15,367 bases of DNA from an uncultured Eubacteriales bacterium. GTDB taxonomy: Bacteria; Bacillota; Clostridia; Oscillospirales; CAG-272. The position numbers were made by a program, and so were the translations under genes. The stretch lies in contig CAJLXA010000040.1 in NCBI GenBank assembly GCA_905210485.1, positions 1-15,367 on the forward strand, given 5' to 3'. This document shows, in pieces, positions 1-5,885 of this stretch (within the stretch, counting starts at the first letter, position 1; every line of letters begins with the position of its first letter). The notes below the pieces were generated by a model. That model saw only the letters and a program-made list of their open reading frames with translations. It was not told the origin of the DNA and did no database searches.

Positions 1-73
1 AATCACACTTAGAACTCCATAACTACCCTTTTCCCAACAACTCCACAGTCTCATAATCCTGAACCGCAGCCAT
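1..73 (-). other. Possible N-terminus of a eukaryotic-type protein kinase, frameshifted, running off the left edge
   Basis: Read on the minus strand from an ATG at 73, the first 16 codons end in DYETVELLGKG. After one surplus base the adjacent frame continues SYGVLSVI to the window edge. Together this resembles the start of a protein kinase domain with its glycine-rich nucleotide-binding loop (GxGxxG, here GKGSYG). The shift can be explained by one extra G in a short G run, since GGA AAA GGT AGT TAT would be the clean reading. Without correction the frame meets a TAG at once. An AT-rich stretch lies directly before the ATG and no Shine-Dalgarno is visible, unlike the genes further right. Only about 24 residues are visible, so chance similarity cannot be excluded. 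This could be protist DNA joined to a bacterial contig, or a Hanks-type kinase fragment. Confidence 0.35.
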
Positions 74-333
74 AATTATGAAATGAACAATAGGATCAAC
101 AGAAGTGTGAATCAAAGCCTGCTCTTTTGCAGAACCGTGTATACTCCACCTACTCTCTTCCCACACATTGCACTTTGAAAACCCATATCAGCTTCTATTT
201 CAAACAAACAACACACACCACATTACATTCTCAGCGGAACAGCCTGAACAGGAAGCGTTCTCTTGCTCTGTCCATAGCACCTGTACTGAATGCAGCAGCC
301 CGCAATGCTACACGTGACCCTTGCCTCCATCGC
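74..333. other. Stretch with no recognisable gene
   Basis: I see no ORF with a ribosome binding site, no RNA gene and no strong terminator here. The bases are richer in CA/TG dinucleotides and lower in GC than the bacterial genes from 334 on. A minus-strand frame in line with the stop of the response regulator stays open from about 333 to 220 but resembles nothing I know. The stretch separates the kinase-like fragment from the odd C-terminus of the response regulator. Confidence 0.5.
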
Positions 334-870
334 CTACCAGCCAGCAATCAGGACCAGAGCGGCGATGACCAACAGGACGGAATTCCAGAAATCGGTCATA
401 TCGGCAGGCAGCGTTCCCGGCACGTCCGACTCATCCTTCGTCTTGTCGTCCTCCACCGTCACGCCGTCGAACGTATAAAGTTCTTTTTTCTCCGCAGTCC
501 CCTCGCTGTTCTTTCTTCTGCGCAGAACGGCCTCCACGCGCAGCATGAGTTCGCGCGGGGAGAAAGGTTTGACCACATAATCGTCGGCACCGCATTCAAA
601 ACCGTTGATCTTGTCATACTCTTCTCCGCGTGCAGACAAAAGAAGAATCGGAATGTCGGAAAATTTACGGACCTCCCGGCATACCGAAAAGCCGTCAAGT
701 TCCGGCATCATGATATCCAGGATCATCGCGTCGTATTTTTCGCGGCGGCAACGCGCCACGGCCTCCATGCCGTCACTCGCTTCGTCCACATCATAACCGC
801 CGAATTCCGCATATTTTCTTATCAGTGTACGGATTTCCGGCTCATCGTCCGCAATCAGAAGTTTCGCCAT
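334..870 (-). CDS. Response regulator receiver domain with abnormal C-terminus (acidic linker and membrane segment instead of DNA-binding domain)
   Basis: Residues 1-120 are a complete CheY-like receiver of the OmpR/PhoB type: acidic pair D8/D9, phospho-acceptor D52 in LDIMMPELDG, S79 and K101 in KPFSPREL. The linker runs into ELYTFDGVTV, the usual first strand of an OmpR winged helix. At about residue 140 (near base 453) the match stops. It is replaced by a charged stretch (EDDKTKDESDVPG) and a hydrophobic end (WNSVLLVIAALVLIAGW, about 162-178) followed by TAG. OmpR-type regulators are about 225-235 residues, so the whole DNA-binding domain is missing. The start is supported by AAGGAGA eight bases upstream. 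No sensor kinase is visible. Either the gene is fused or truncated by rearrangement, or the contig is chimeric here. As read, the protein would be membrane-tethered and unable to bind DNA. Confidence 0.8.
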   Translation of the reverse strand: MAKLLIADDEPEIRTLIRKYAEFGGYDVDEASDGMEAVARCRREKYDAMILDIMMPELDGFSVCREVRKFSDIPILLLSARGEEYDKINGFECGADDYVVKPFSPRELMLRVEAVLRRRKNSEGTAEKKELYTFDGVTVEDDKTKDESDVPGTLPADMTDFWNSVLLVIAALVLIAGW

Positions 871-893
871 ATTTGTCTTCTCCTTGTCGTGAA

Positions 894-921
894 AGCACCC
901 GAGCGAAATCGTCCGGGTGCT
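894..921 (-). terminator. Hairpin between htrA-like gene and response regulator, probable terminator
   Basis: AGCACCCG at 894-901 pairs with CGGGTGCT at 914-921, giving an 8-bp GC-rich stem with a 12-base loop. It lies 17 bases after the stop of the protease gene. On the minus strand the stem is followed only by a short TTTC, so termination may be partial and some read-through into the response regulator is possible. Confidence 0.55.
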
Positions 922-938
922 GTATAATCTTTGGTTTA

Positions 939-2144
939 TTATCCGGCAGACGCGGTTTTTTCGTGTATCTTCACCGTGACCTTATATTCGCTGTACGAAC
1001 TGCCGAAAGGCGTACGACCCGACGCGCGGTAAACAGTAAGCACAACCGTGTCGCCGACATTTTTGCCCGCAATAGCGGTACGGACATCAGCATAATCCGA
1101 TACCTCGCTTCCGTCGATCGCCGTGAGAATATCCCCTTCCTTGATTTCAAATCCGGATTTGAGCGAGGAATTCAAAGCGGCAAGTTCGCTGTTATACTCA
1201 TACCGGTTGACAACAAGGCCGCCGCCCGACGTACTGCCGGAGAAAGAAATGCCGAGATACGGTCTGCCCGAAACATATCCCTGTTTCAGAATCTGATCCA
1301 CAACGTACAGCGTATAGTCCGACGGGATTGCAAATCCGATATTTTCGGCGTTATCCACCGCGGACTTCGCATTGACAATGCCGACAAGCTCGCCGTAGAG
1401 ATTGAAAAGACCGCCGCCGGAGTTGCCGGGGCTGACCGCCGTGTCGGTTTGCAGAAGCGTCATCGGAACGCCGTCGATCGTAATGGAGCGGTCAAGAGCG
1501 GAAATATATCCGACCGTCACCGAACCGCCGAGATACCCGAGAGGGTTGCCGATGGCAATCACCTGTTCGCCGGGAACAATATATTGCTGATTATCGCTTT
1601 CCGCGGTGGCAAACGTGGCGTACGGAAGTTCCCTGTCCGCGTCGATCTTCAGAACCGCAATATCCGACCATGTGTCTCCGCCGACGAAAGATGCGGTATA
1701 CTGCGTTCCGTCATTGGTGGAAACATAGATGGACGTGCATCCCTCCACAACGTGATAGCAGGTCACGATATATCCGTTTTCCGTTACAATAACCCCACTG
1801 CCCGCACCGGAAGTTGTTCCGTAATAAGTAGACTTTGTCTCCGTCTGAATTTCCACGACCGTCGCCGACACGTTTGCATATACGGTGGCCACGGTTCCGG
1901 CTTCGGTCGCCGTCATAACGCGTTTGGCATAATTCAGTTCGGTATTTTCGGGGACGGTGTGTTTCTTTGTACCCGCGGCGCCGGTGCCGTTTGCCGAGAG
2001 AGACGCGGAATCCTCATCATTATCTTTTAATGTAATGTCGGTCATACTGAGATTGCAGGAAACCAGCATGGAAACGGACATGACTACGGCGAGAAACGCC
2101 GCCATCATGCCGCACACTCTTCTCGTTTTTTGCTTTTTCTCCAT
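939..2144 (-). CDS. HtrA/DegP-family serine protease, lipoprotein-anchored, one PDZ domain
   Basis: An S1C protease of 401 residues acting outside the cytoplasmic membrane in protein quality control. The N-terminus has a basic start, a hydrophobic segment and a lipobox LVSC with the acceptor Cys at about 30, so it should be a lipoprotein. The trypsin-like domain shows the triad: His in TCYHVVEG (about 131), Asp in WSDIAVL (about 161) and Ser in SPGNSGGG (about 242). One PDZ domain follows at about 295-380 (YLGISF, EGDILTAIDG). I chose the ATG at 2144 because GAGG lies nine bases upstream; the in-frame ATG at 2159 has only a weak site. Most Gram-positive HtrA proteins have an N-terminal helix as anchor, so the lipobox deserves note. 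Its own weak promoter lies upstream. Family assignment is firm; the substrate is unknown. Confidence 0.93.
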   Translation of the reverse strand: MEKKQKTRRVCGMMAAFLAVVMSVSMLVSCNLSMTDITLKDNDEDSASLSANGTGAAGTKKHTVPENTELNYAKRVMTATEAGTVATVYANVSATVVEIQTETKSTYYGTTSGAGSGVIVTENGYIVTCYHVVEGCTSIYVSTNDGTQYTASFVGGDTWSDIAVLKIDADRELPYATFATAESDNQQYIVPGEQVIAIGNPLGYLGGSVTVGYISALDRSITIDGVPMTLLQTDTAVSPGNSGGGLFNLYGELVGIVNAKSAVDNAENIGFAIPSDYTLYVVDQILKQGYVSGRPYLGISFSGSTSGGGLVVNRYEYNSELAALNSSLKSGFEIKEGDILTAIDGSEVSDYADVRTAIAGKNVGDTVVLTVYRASGRTPFGSSYSEYKVTVKIHEKTASAG

Positions 2145-2171
2145 AAGAGTTTGCCTCATTTCTCTGTTTTA

Positions 2172-2199
2172 TATATACAGTATACTCCGTCATTGTGAA
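2172..2199 (-). promoter_or_regulatory. Possible promoter of the htrA-like gene
   Basis: On the minus strand TTCACA (2194-2199) and TATATA (2172-2177) are 16 bases apart, 27 bases before the chosen start codon at 2144. The match to consensus is only moderate, and the -35 box touches a hairpin that may end ruvX transcription. Confidence 0.4.
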
Positions 2200-2228
2200 A
2201 AACGCGTGACGGAAAATGCGTGTTTTTC
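2197..2228 (-). terminator. Imperfect hairpin after ruvX, possible terminator
   Basis: GAAAAAC at 2197-2203 pairs with GTTTTTC at 2222-2228, and the pairing continues inward with one G-T wobble and further G-C pairs to about 11 pairs. The A/T arms provide a T run on either strand. It lies 18 bases after the ruvX stop and just before the htrA promoter. Confidence 0.4.
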
Positions 2229-2245
2229 ATGAAAAAACAAAGTAT

Positions 2246-2680
2246 TTACGCTTTTTCCCGCGCGTCCAGATAATTTTGCAGAATAATTTCGGCAGAAAGC
2301 GTATCCACGCGGTCTTTCCGCTTCTTTCCGCGTGTATCGGTAAGCGAAAGATATGTGTGCGCCACCACGGTCGAAAGGCGTTCGTCAACCAAAACGACGG
2401 GCAACGTCGTATATTCCTGCAGCAAAGCCACAAAAGCGCGCACCGTCTCCGCGCGGAAACCTTCGCTGCCGTCCATATTTTTCGGCAGACCGACAACAAT
2501 GCCCGCCGCGCCGCGGGAGTCCGCTTCGTCCGCGACGGCTTCCGCCGTATTCCGCATGCCGCCGGGTTTGATCGTCCCGATGCCGGAAGCCAATGTTCCC
2601 GACAGATCGGAAACCGCAAGTCCCGTCCGTACATCGCCGTAGTCCACGCCGAGGATACGTCCCGTAATCTTATCCGACAT
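2246..2680 (-). CDS. ruvX: RuvX/YqgF family Holliday-junction resolvase-like nuclease
   Basis: A 144-residue RNase H-fold protein of the YqgF/RuvX family, implicated in pre-16S rRNA 5' maturation and in Holliday junction resolution. Family motifs are clear: GVDYGDVRTGLAVSD with the first catalytic Asp near the N-terminus, VGLPKNMDGSEG in the middle, DERLST with the catalytic Glu, and the C-terminal VDTLSAEIILQNYL with the last acidic residue. I chose the ATG at 2680, which gives the usual family length. An ATG at 2719 would add 13 residues with a repeated NGEYY and has no ribosome binding site. A well-formed promoter lies upstream and a 9-codon ORF with a good binding site lies in the leader. 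The gene sits between the zinc-ribbon membrane protein and the HtrA-like gene, all in the same direction. Confidence 0.92.
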   Translation of the reverse strand: MSDKITGRILGVDYGDVRTGLAVSDLSGTLASGIGTIKPGGMRNTAEAVADEADSRGAAGIVVGLPKNMDGSEGFRAETVRAFVALLQEYTTLPVVLVDERLSTVVAHTYLSLTDTRGKKRKDRVDTLSAEIILQNYLDAREKA

Positions 2681-2705
2681 GTAATATTCCCCGTTTCTGT
2701 AGTAT

Positions 2706-2735
2706 TCACCGTTTTTCATACGGCATACGCCGCAT
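2706..2735 (-). CDS. Nine-residue leader ORF upstream of ruvX
   Basis: MRRMPYEKR followed by TGA. AAAGGAAAACACC before its ATG offers a Shine-Dalgarno AAAGGA, better than that of ruvX itself. It lies between the promoter and the ruvX start and overlaps, out of frame, the possible upstream start at 2719. It may be a translated leader peptide, or the sign that ruvX translation starts elsewhere. Two of nine residues are consecutive arginines (CGG CGT). No pairing structure was established. Confidence 0.3.
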   Translation of the reverse strand: MRRMPYEKR

Positions 2736-2748
2736 GGTGTTTTCCTTT

Positions 2749-2777
2749 ATTTTAACAGATATTCCGTAAAATTGCAA
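2749..2777 (-). promoter_or_regulatory. Sigma-A type promoter for ruvX
   Basis: On the minus strand TTGCAA (2772-2777) and TAAAAT (2749-2754) are separated by exactly 17 bases. Transcription would start near 2742, about 60 bases before the ruvX start codon at 2680. Confidence 0.65.
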
Positions 2778-2794
2778 GAAGCGCACATATTTTT

Positions 2795-2832
2795 CAAAAA
2801 AAGAAAGAGCGCCGCATAAAACAGCGCTCTTT
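2795..2832 (-). terminator. Intrinsic terminator of the zinc-ribbon membrane protein gene
   Basis: AAAGAGCGC at 2804-2812 pairs with GCGCTCTTT at 2824-2832, a 9-bp stem with an 11-base loop. On the minus strand it is followed by TTTC and a seven-base T run. It begins eight bases after the stop of the upstream gene, so ruvX is probably transcribed separately. Confidence 0.85.
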
Positions 2833-2839
2833 TAGGGGA

Positions 2840-4522
2840 TCAGAACGGAATGGATTCTTCGGTCACAACGGGTTCGCCGTCGATGTTTCCGGCCCGTAAT
2901 GTTTCAATATAAGCCGTATACTTCGTCACGCAGTAAGCGATGACCGAAAGAAGCACAAGGGACGCGAACACGATTGAAAGAATAAACGGCGAGTTCAGCG
3001 CCTGCATCATGGAAAGTTCGGTATACGTTTTGATTGCGCCGCACGCCTTTTCCATGCGACCGTTGAAAATAATGCCCGCAACGGAAAGACCGATGATAAG
3101 GACAGAGGAGACAATCGGGAAAACAACGCATTTTTCTTCTGTTTTCACACACAGTTTTTTCACCGCGTACAAAACGGTCAGCATGGCAAGCACAACGATG
3201 ACCGCAACGAACAGATAGACAAGAAGGGTCGGAAGAAATACGTTGAACTCCGTTTTCAGGAATTTCTTTTTCGTGCCGAACATCACGGCATACACCATAA
3301 GAAGCATGCCGGAATCCATGTTGCAGGCCTCGATTACGGGAGCGCCGAGCGTGGCCGTGTCACCGATAATGAACTGCACGATAAGAAGAGAAAACAGACC
3401 GGTGCCGCAAAGCATAAGCGCTCTCGGAAACGCATCCGGCGTCAGATATTTCTTATGATCGCTTATAACGGACACAATCAGGGCAATACCGCCCGCAATG
3501 CCGGCGAAAACAAATCCGAGCGTCACGCCGACGGAGAAGCTGAATTCCATTGACAAGAACTGCATTATCGAATGTTCCATATACATTTTGGCAAAAGTCA
3601 CGGCCGTATACATGGAGACAAACGAAATGATGAAGTATATTCCGAGAGACGCGTCTTTTTTCCCCACCAAGGCTTCATAGAATTTTTTCGAGGCCAAAAG
3701 GAAGCAGCCGATGGTCAGAAGCATATGTATACCGATGATTACGGCCGTCAGGATCGCCGGGATCAAAAATCCCATCGGGAAAAACGCATTGGTGTCCTGC
3801 TTTGCCGTTTTCAATGTTTTGACCAGTTTTCCATAACTTGTGAAATTATCAATCAGAAAACCGAACGAAGTGGCGGAGGAATCTTCCTGATCAAAGAATC
3901 CGGAAAAATCGCTCATGTCGAAATCGTCGCCAAGACTGCCGTCCGCTCCGGAGAAATTCAGATCGTCACCCGCATCGGGAATGTCGAGATCATCGCCAGT
4001 GTTGGAAAAATCGAATTCGTCATCCGCGCCGGGAATCATGTCGTCAGCGCCCGGCATATCGTCCGCAAAATAGTCGTCGTCTGCTCCGTATGCGGCATAT
4101 CCCGCGAAATTTTTCGCTTCGTCGACAGAATACTGTCCGCCGATGAAGAAGCAGGAAACAAGAAGCGCCAGCATACCGATATACAGCGTGCACATACGAA
4201 TACGGGACAGTAGCGTAGCAGTGTTGATATAAAGGGGCTTGCGCACCCGGCCGACGGCTGTCGTTCCTCTTTCGGCAGAGGTTCCCTTTTCATCGGCATG
4301 CGCGCCGCAATGCGGACAATATCTGCCGGAATAAGCGGTGCCGCATTGACCGCACACCGTTTTCCCGTCCACACGCGTACCGCAATAGTTGCAGAACACA
4401 TTGTTGTCCGGCACATACTTGCCGCAGGAGCGGCATTGTTTTCTGCCGTCGAGACGGTTACCGCAAACGGAACAGTACAGAGAGCCGTTTTCATTTTCTG
4501 AGTTGCAATGCTTACAAGTCAT
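2840..4522 (-). CDS. Polytopic membrane protein with three N-terminal zinc ribbons and an Asp-rich extracytoplasmic loop
   Basis: 560 residues; I do not recognise a named family. The N-terminus has three zinc ribbons, each with two CxxC knuckles: C3/C6 with C17/C20, C30/C33 with C44/C47, C57/C60 with C69/C72. A basic region (about 92-109) precedes the first membrane helix (about 110-128). A long loop follows (about 129-248), of which 146-213 is extremely rich in Asp with repeated GADD and GDD units. About eight further hydrophobic helices fill 250-532, and the tail is short. With the basic flank inside, the ribbons would be cytoplasmic and the acidic loop outside. Start supported by AAGGAG seven bases before ATG. 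It has its own promoter with a dyad over the -10 box and its own terminator. Function unknown; a regulatory or metal-sensing role would be a guess. Confidence 0.85.
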   Translation of the reverse strand: MTCKHCNSENENGSLYCSVCGNRLDGRKQCRSCGKYVPDNNVFCNYCGTRVDGKTVCGQCGTAYSGRYCPHCGAHADEKGTSAERGTTAVGRVRKPLYINTATLLSRIRMCTLYIGMLALLVSCFFIGGQYSVDEAKNFAGYAAYGADDDYFADDMPGADDMIPGADDEFDFSNTGDDLDIPDAGDDLNFSGADGSLGDDFDMSDFSGFFDQEDSSATSFGFLIDNFTSYGKLVKTLKTAKQDTNAFFPMGFLIPAILTAVIIGIHMLLTIGCFLLASKKFYEALVGKKDASLGIYFIISFVSMYTAVTFAKMYMEHSIMQFLSMEFSFSVGVTLGFVFAGIAGGIALIVSVISDHKKYLTPDAFPRALMLCGTGLFSLLIVQFIIGDTATLGAPVIEACNMDSGMLLMVYAVMFGTKKKFLKTEFNVFLPTLLVYLFVAVIVVLAMLTVLYAVKKLCVKTEEKCVVFPIVSSVLIIGLSVAGIIFNGRMEKACGAIKTYTELSMMQALNSPFILSIVFASLVLLSVIAYCVTKYTAYIETLRAGNIDGEPVVTEESIPF

Positions 4523-4551
4523 AAATTTTCTCCTTAATCATTTTGGAAACT

Positions 4552-4574
4552 GTAACCATTATACAAAATGTTAC
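4552..4574. promoter_or_regulatory. Operator-like dyad over the -10 box
   Basis: GTAAC at 4552-4556 and GTTAC at 4570-4574 form an inverted repeat that extends inward to ATT/AAT with one unpaired C, about eight base pairs in all. The -10 box of the zinc-ribbon gene lies inside it, which is where a repressor would block initiation. No regulator gene is adjacent. Confidence 0.35.
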
Positions 4575-4586
4575 CTTGAAAATCAA
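4558..4586 (-). promoter_or_regulatory. Sigma-A promoter of the zinc-ribbon membrane protein gene
   Basis: On the minus strand TTGATT (4581-4586) and a perfect TATAAT (4558-4563) are spaced by 17 bases, about 35 bases before the start codon. Confidence 0.8.
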
Positions 4587-4627
4587 GCATTTTTGTAAAG
4601 ATTGTCGATTTATATAAAAAACAGGCC

Positions 4628-4656
4628 TTGACATTCATCATGTTGCACGATATACT
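4628..4656 (+). promoter_or_regulatory. Sigma-A promoter of the rRNA methyltransferase gene
   Basis: Perfect TTGACA (4628-4633), 17-base spacer, TATACT (4651-4656). It is divergent from the zinc-ribbon promoter, the two -35 boxes being about 40 bases apart. Transcription would start about 30 bases before the ATG at 4696. Confidence 0.82.
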
Positions 4657-4695
4657 TTTGTATATATTATCCGAACCCTGTAAGGAGGCTCCGCC

Positions 4696-5517
4696 ATGTC
4701 ACGCCCGATTCTTCTCTGCCCTGTCTGCCGCGCGCCGCTCAACCGGAACGGCAACCGCTTTGTATGCTGTGCCGGACACGCTTTTGACATTGCACGCCAA
4801 GGATATGTCAACCTGCTTCTCTCCGCAAAAGGCGGGACGCACGGCGACAATAAACTGATGACGGAAGCGCGCCGCCGTTTTCTGAACAGCGACGGCTATG
4901 CCTTTCTCGCCGATGCCGTCGCGGCGGAAGCGGCGGCCGTTACGCCTCCGGGCGGCTCTCTCGTCGACGCAGGTTGCGGAGAGGGATACTATACGGAAAA
5001 AATCGTCAGCCGCGTTGCAGAAGCCGACGTCCGCGTAATTGCCGTCGACATTTCCAAAGACGCCCTGATCCGCCTCGGCAAACGTCACCTGCCCGTTCTG
5101 CCGGTCGTCGCCAGTCTTTACGATCTTCCGCTCGCCGATGCCTGCGCGGACGCCGTCGTTCTGCTTTTTTCCCCTTATGCGGAAAAAGAAATCCTGCGTA
5201 TTCTGAAGCCGAACGGTACGCTTCTCATGGCGATCCCCGGGAAACGGCATCTCTTCGGCCTGAAATCCCTGCTATATGAAACGCCGTATGAGAATGCCGT
5301 GGCAGACTTTACCCTGAACGGATTTACGCTTCTGTCTCACCGGCAACTTGAAAAGACCGTTACTCTGAACAGGAAAGAAGATATTGAAAATCTGTTCTAT
5401 ATGACGCCCTATGCCTATCGCACAAATGAAAGCGGCATACAGCGACTGTTGACAGCGGGAAGCGTAACGACCGACTTTTCCTTTGAACTTCTGATCTACC
5501 GTAAAATCGGCGCATAA
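4696..5517 (+). CDS. RlmA-type 23S rRNA (guanine-N1)-methyltransferase
   Basis: 273 residues, the family's usual length. The N-terminal zinc site CPVC (C8, C11) with C24 and H28 in VCCAGHAFD, followed by ARQGYVNLL, is characteristic of RlmA. These enzymes use S-adenosylmethionine to methylate N1 of G745 (RlmA-I, Gram-negative) or G748 (RlmA-II/TlrB, Gram-positive) in the hairpin 35 region of 23S rRNA, near the peptide exit tunnel. The Rossmann-fold motif I is LVDAGCGEGYYTEKI (about 89-103), with motif II around AVDIS and the SPYAEKEI segment near 159. AAGGAGG lies seven bases before the ATG. It is a single-gene unit with a strong promoter. RlmA-II is more likely on taxonomic grounds; methylation at G748 can affect tylosin-type macrolides, but no resistance role is shown by sequence. 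Confidence 0.9.
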   Translation: MSRPILLCPVCRAPLNRNGNRFVCCAGHAFDIARQGYVNLLLSAKGGTHGDNKLMTEARRRFLNSDGYAFLADAVAAEAAAVTPPGGSLVDAGCGEGYYTEKIVSRVAEADVRVIAVDISKDALIRLGKRHLPVLPVVASLYDLPLADACADAVVLLFSPYAEKEILRILKPNGTLLMAIPGKRHLFGLKSLLYETPYENAVADFTLNGFTLLSHRQLEKTVTLNRKEDIENLFYMTPYAYRTNESGIQRLLTAGSVTTDFSFELLIYRKIGA

Positions 5518-5601
5518 TGCGTCCGCAGGTCACGGAAAGCAAAATCCGGCCTTCCATCATGCGCCGCCCTCCGCTTTTCCGGCATACCGTCACCGAAAAA
5601 A

Positions 5602-5619
5602 CTCCGCTTTTCGGAGATT
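5602..5619 (+). terminator. Weak hairpin after the methyltransferase gene
   Basis: CTCCG (5602-5606) and CGGAG (5612-5616) form a five-pair stem with a five-base loop, followed by ATTTC. The T run is poor. An alternative pairing CCGAAAA/TTTTCGG overlaps it. The rest of the 5518-5650 gap shows nothing else. Confidence 0.3.
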
Positions 5620-5652
5620 TCAAACAAACCATCGCTTATTTTCAAAAAAGGC

Positions 5653-5681
5653 TTGACAACCCGACAAAAATTGTGTATAAT
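5653..5681 (+). promoter_or_regulatory. Consensus sigma-A promoter of tRNA-Ser
   Basis: Perfect TTGACA (5653-5658), 17-base spacer, perfect TATAAT (5676-5681). Transcription would start about 27 bases before the mature tRNA 5' end. Confidence 0.92.
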
Positions 5682-5715
5682 GTCATAGCAGACGCGGAAA
5701 CGGGCGTTTGTGTAC

Positions 5716-5809
5716 GGAGAAGTACTCAAGAGGCCGAAGAGGCGCCCCTGCTAAGGGTGTAGGTCGGTTTAATGCCGGCGCGAGAGTTCAAATCTCTCCT
5801 TCTCCGCCA
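5716..5809 (+). tRNA. tRNA-Ser (anticodon GCU)
   Basis: A class II tRNA of 94 bases. The acceptor GGAGAAG (5716-5722) pairs with CTTCTCC (5799-5805), followed by discriminator G and an encoded CCA. The anticodon stem CGCCC/GGGTG encloses CTGCTAA, giving anticodon GCU, which reads AGC and AGU. The long variable arm GTCGG/CCGGC is typical of Ser. The T arm is GAGAG, TTCAAAT, CTCTC. Its 3' end appears to have served as an integration target, since mobile-element debris begins just downstream and similar strings recur there. Confidence 0.97.
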
Positions 5810-5827
5810 ATCTGCGGCAAAGCCGCA

Positions 5828-5862
5828 AAAGAGCCGCATGGATTTCCTTGCGGCTTTTCATT
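5828..5862 (+). terminator. Intrinsic terminator after tRNA-Ser
   Basis: AGCCGCA (5832-5838) pairs with TGCGGCT (5849-5855), and A/T pairs extend the stem outward, followed by TTTCATTTT. A smaller GCGGC/GCCGC hairpin lies just before it at 5814-5826. Confidence 0.8.
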
Positions 5863-5885
5863 TTGAATCACGAAAGGAGGCACCT

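Noticed and set aside
20..30. Reading the TAG in the kinase-like fragment as Gln, as in some diplomonads
   Set aside because: The in-frame continuation after TAG (LWSSKCD) does not fit a kinase loop, whereas the one-base shift gives SYGV, so a frameshift explains it better.
127..927. A 266-codon plus-strand open frame across the odd left end
   Set aside because: Most of it is antisense to the receiver domain, the rest crosses composition-shifted DNA, and there is no ribosome binding site or recognisable domain.
825..2030. A 401-codon plus-strand open frame
   Set aside because: It is the antisense shadow of the HtrA-type protease, whose triad and PDZ domain are clear on the minus strand.
3900..4090. 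A tandem DNA repeat or CRISPR-like array
   Set aside because: The periodic GTC/ATC pattern is the coding of Asp-rich GADD/GDD units, with varying spacing and no constant repeat; no CRISPR array is visible in the window.
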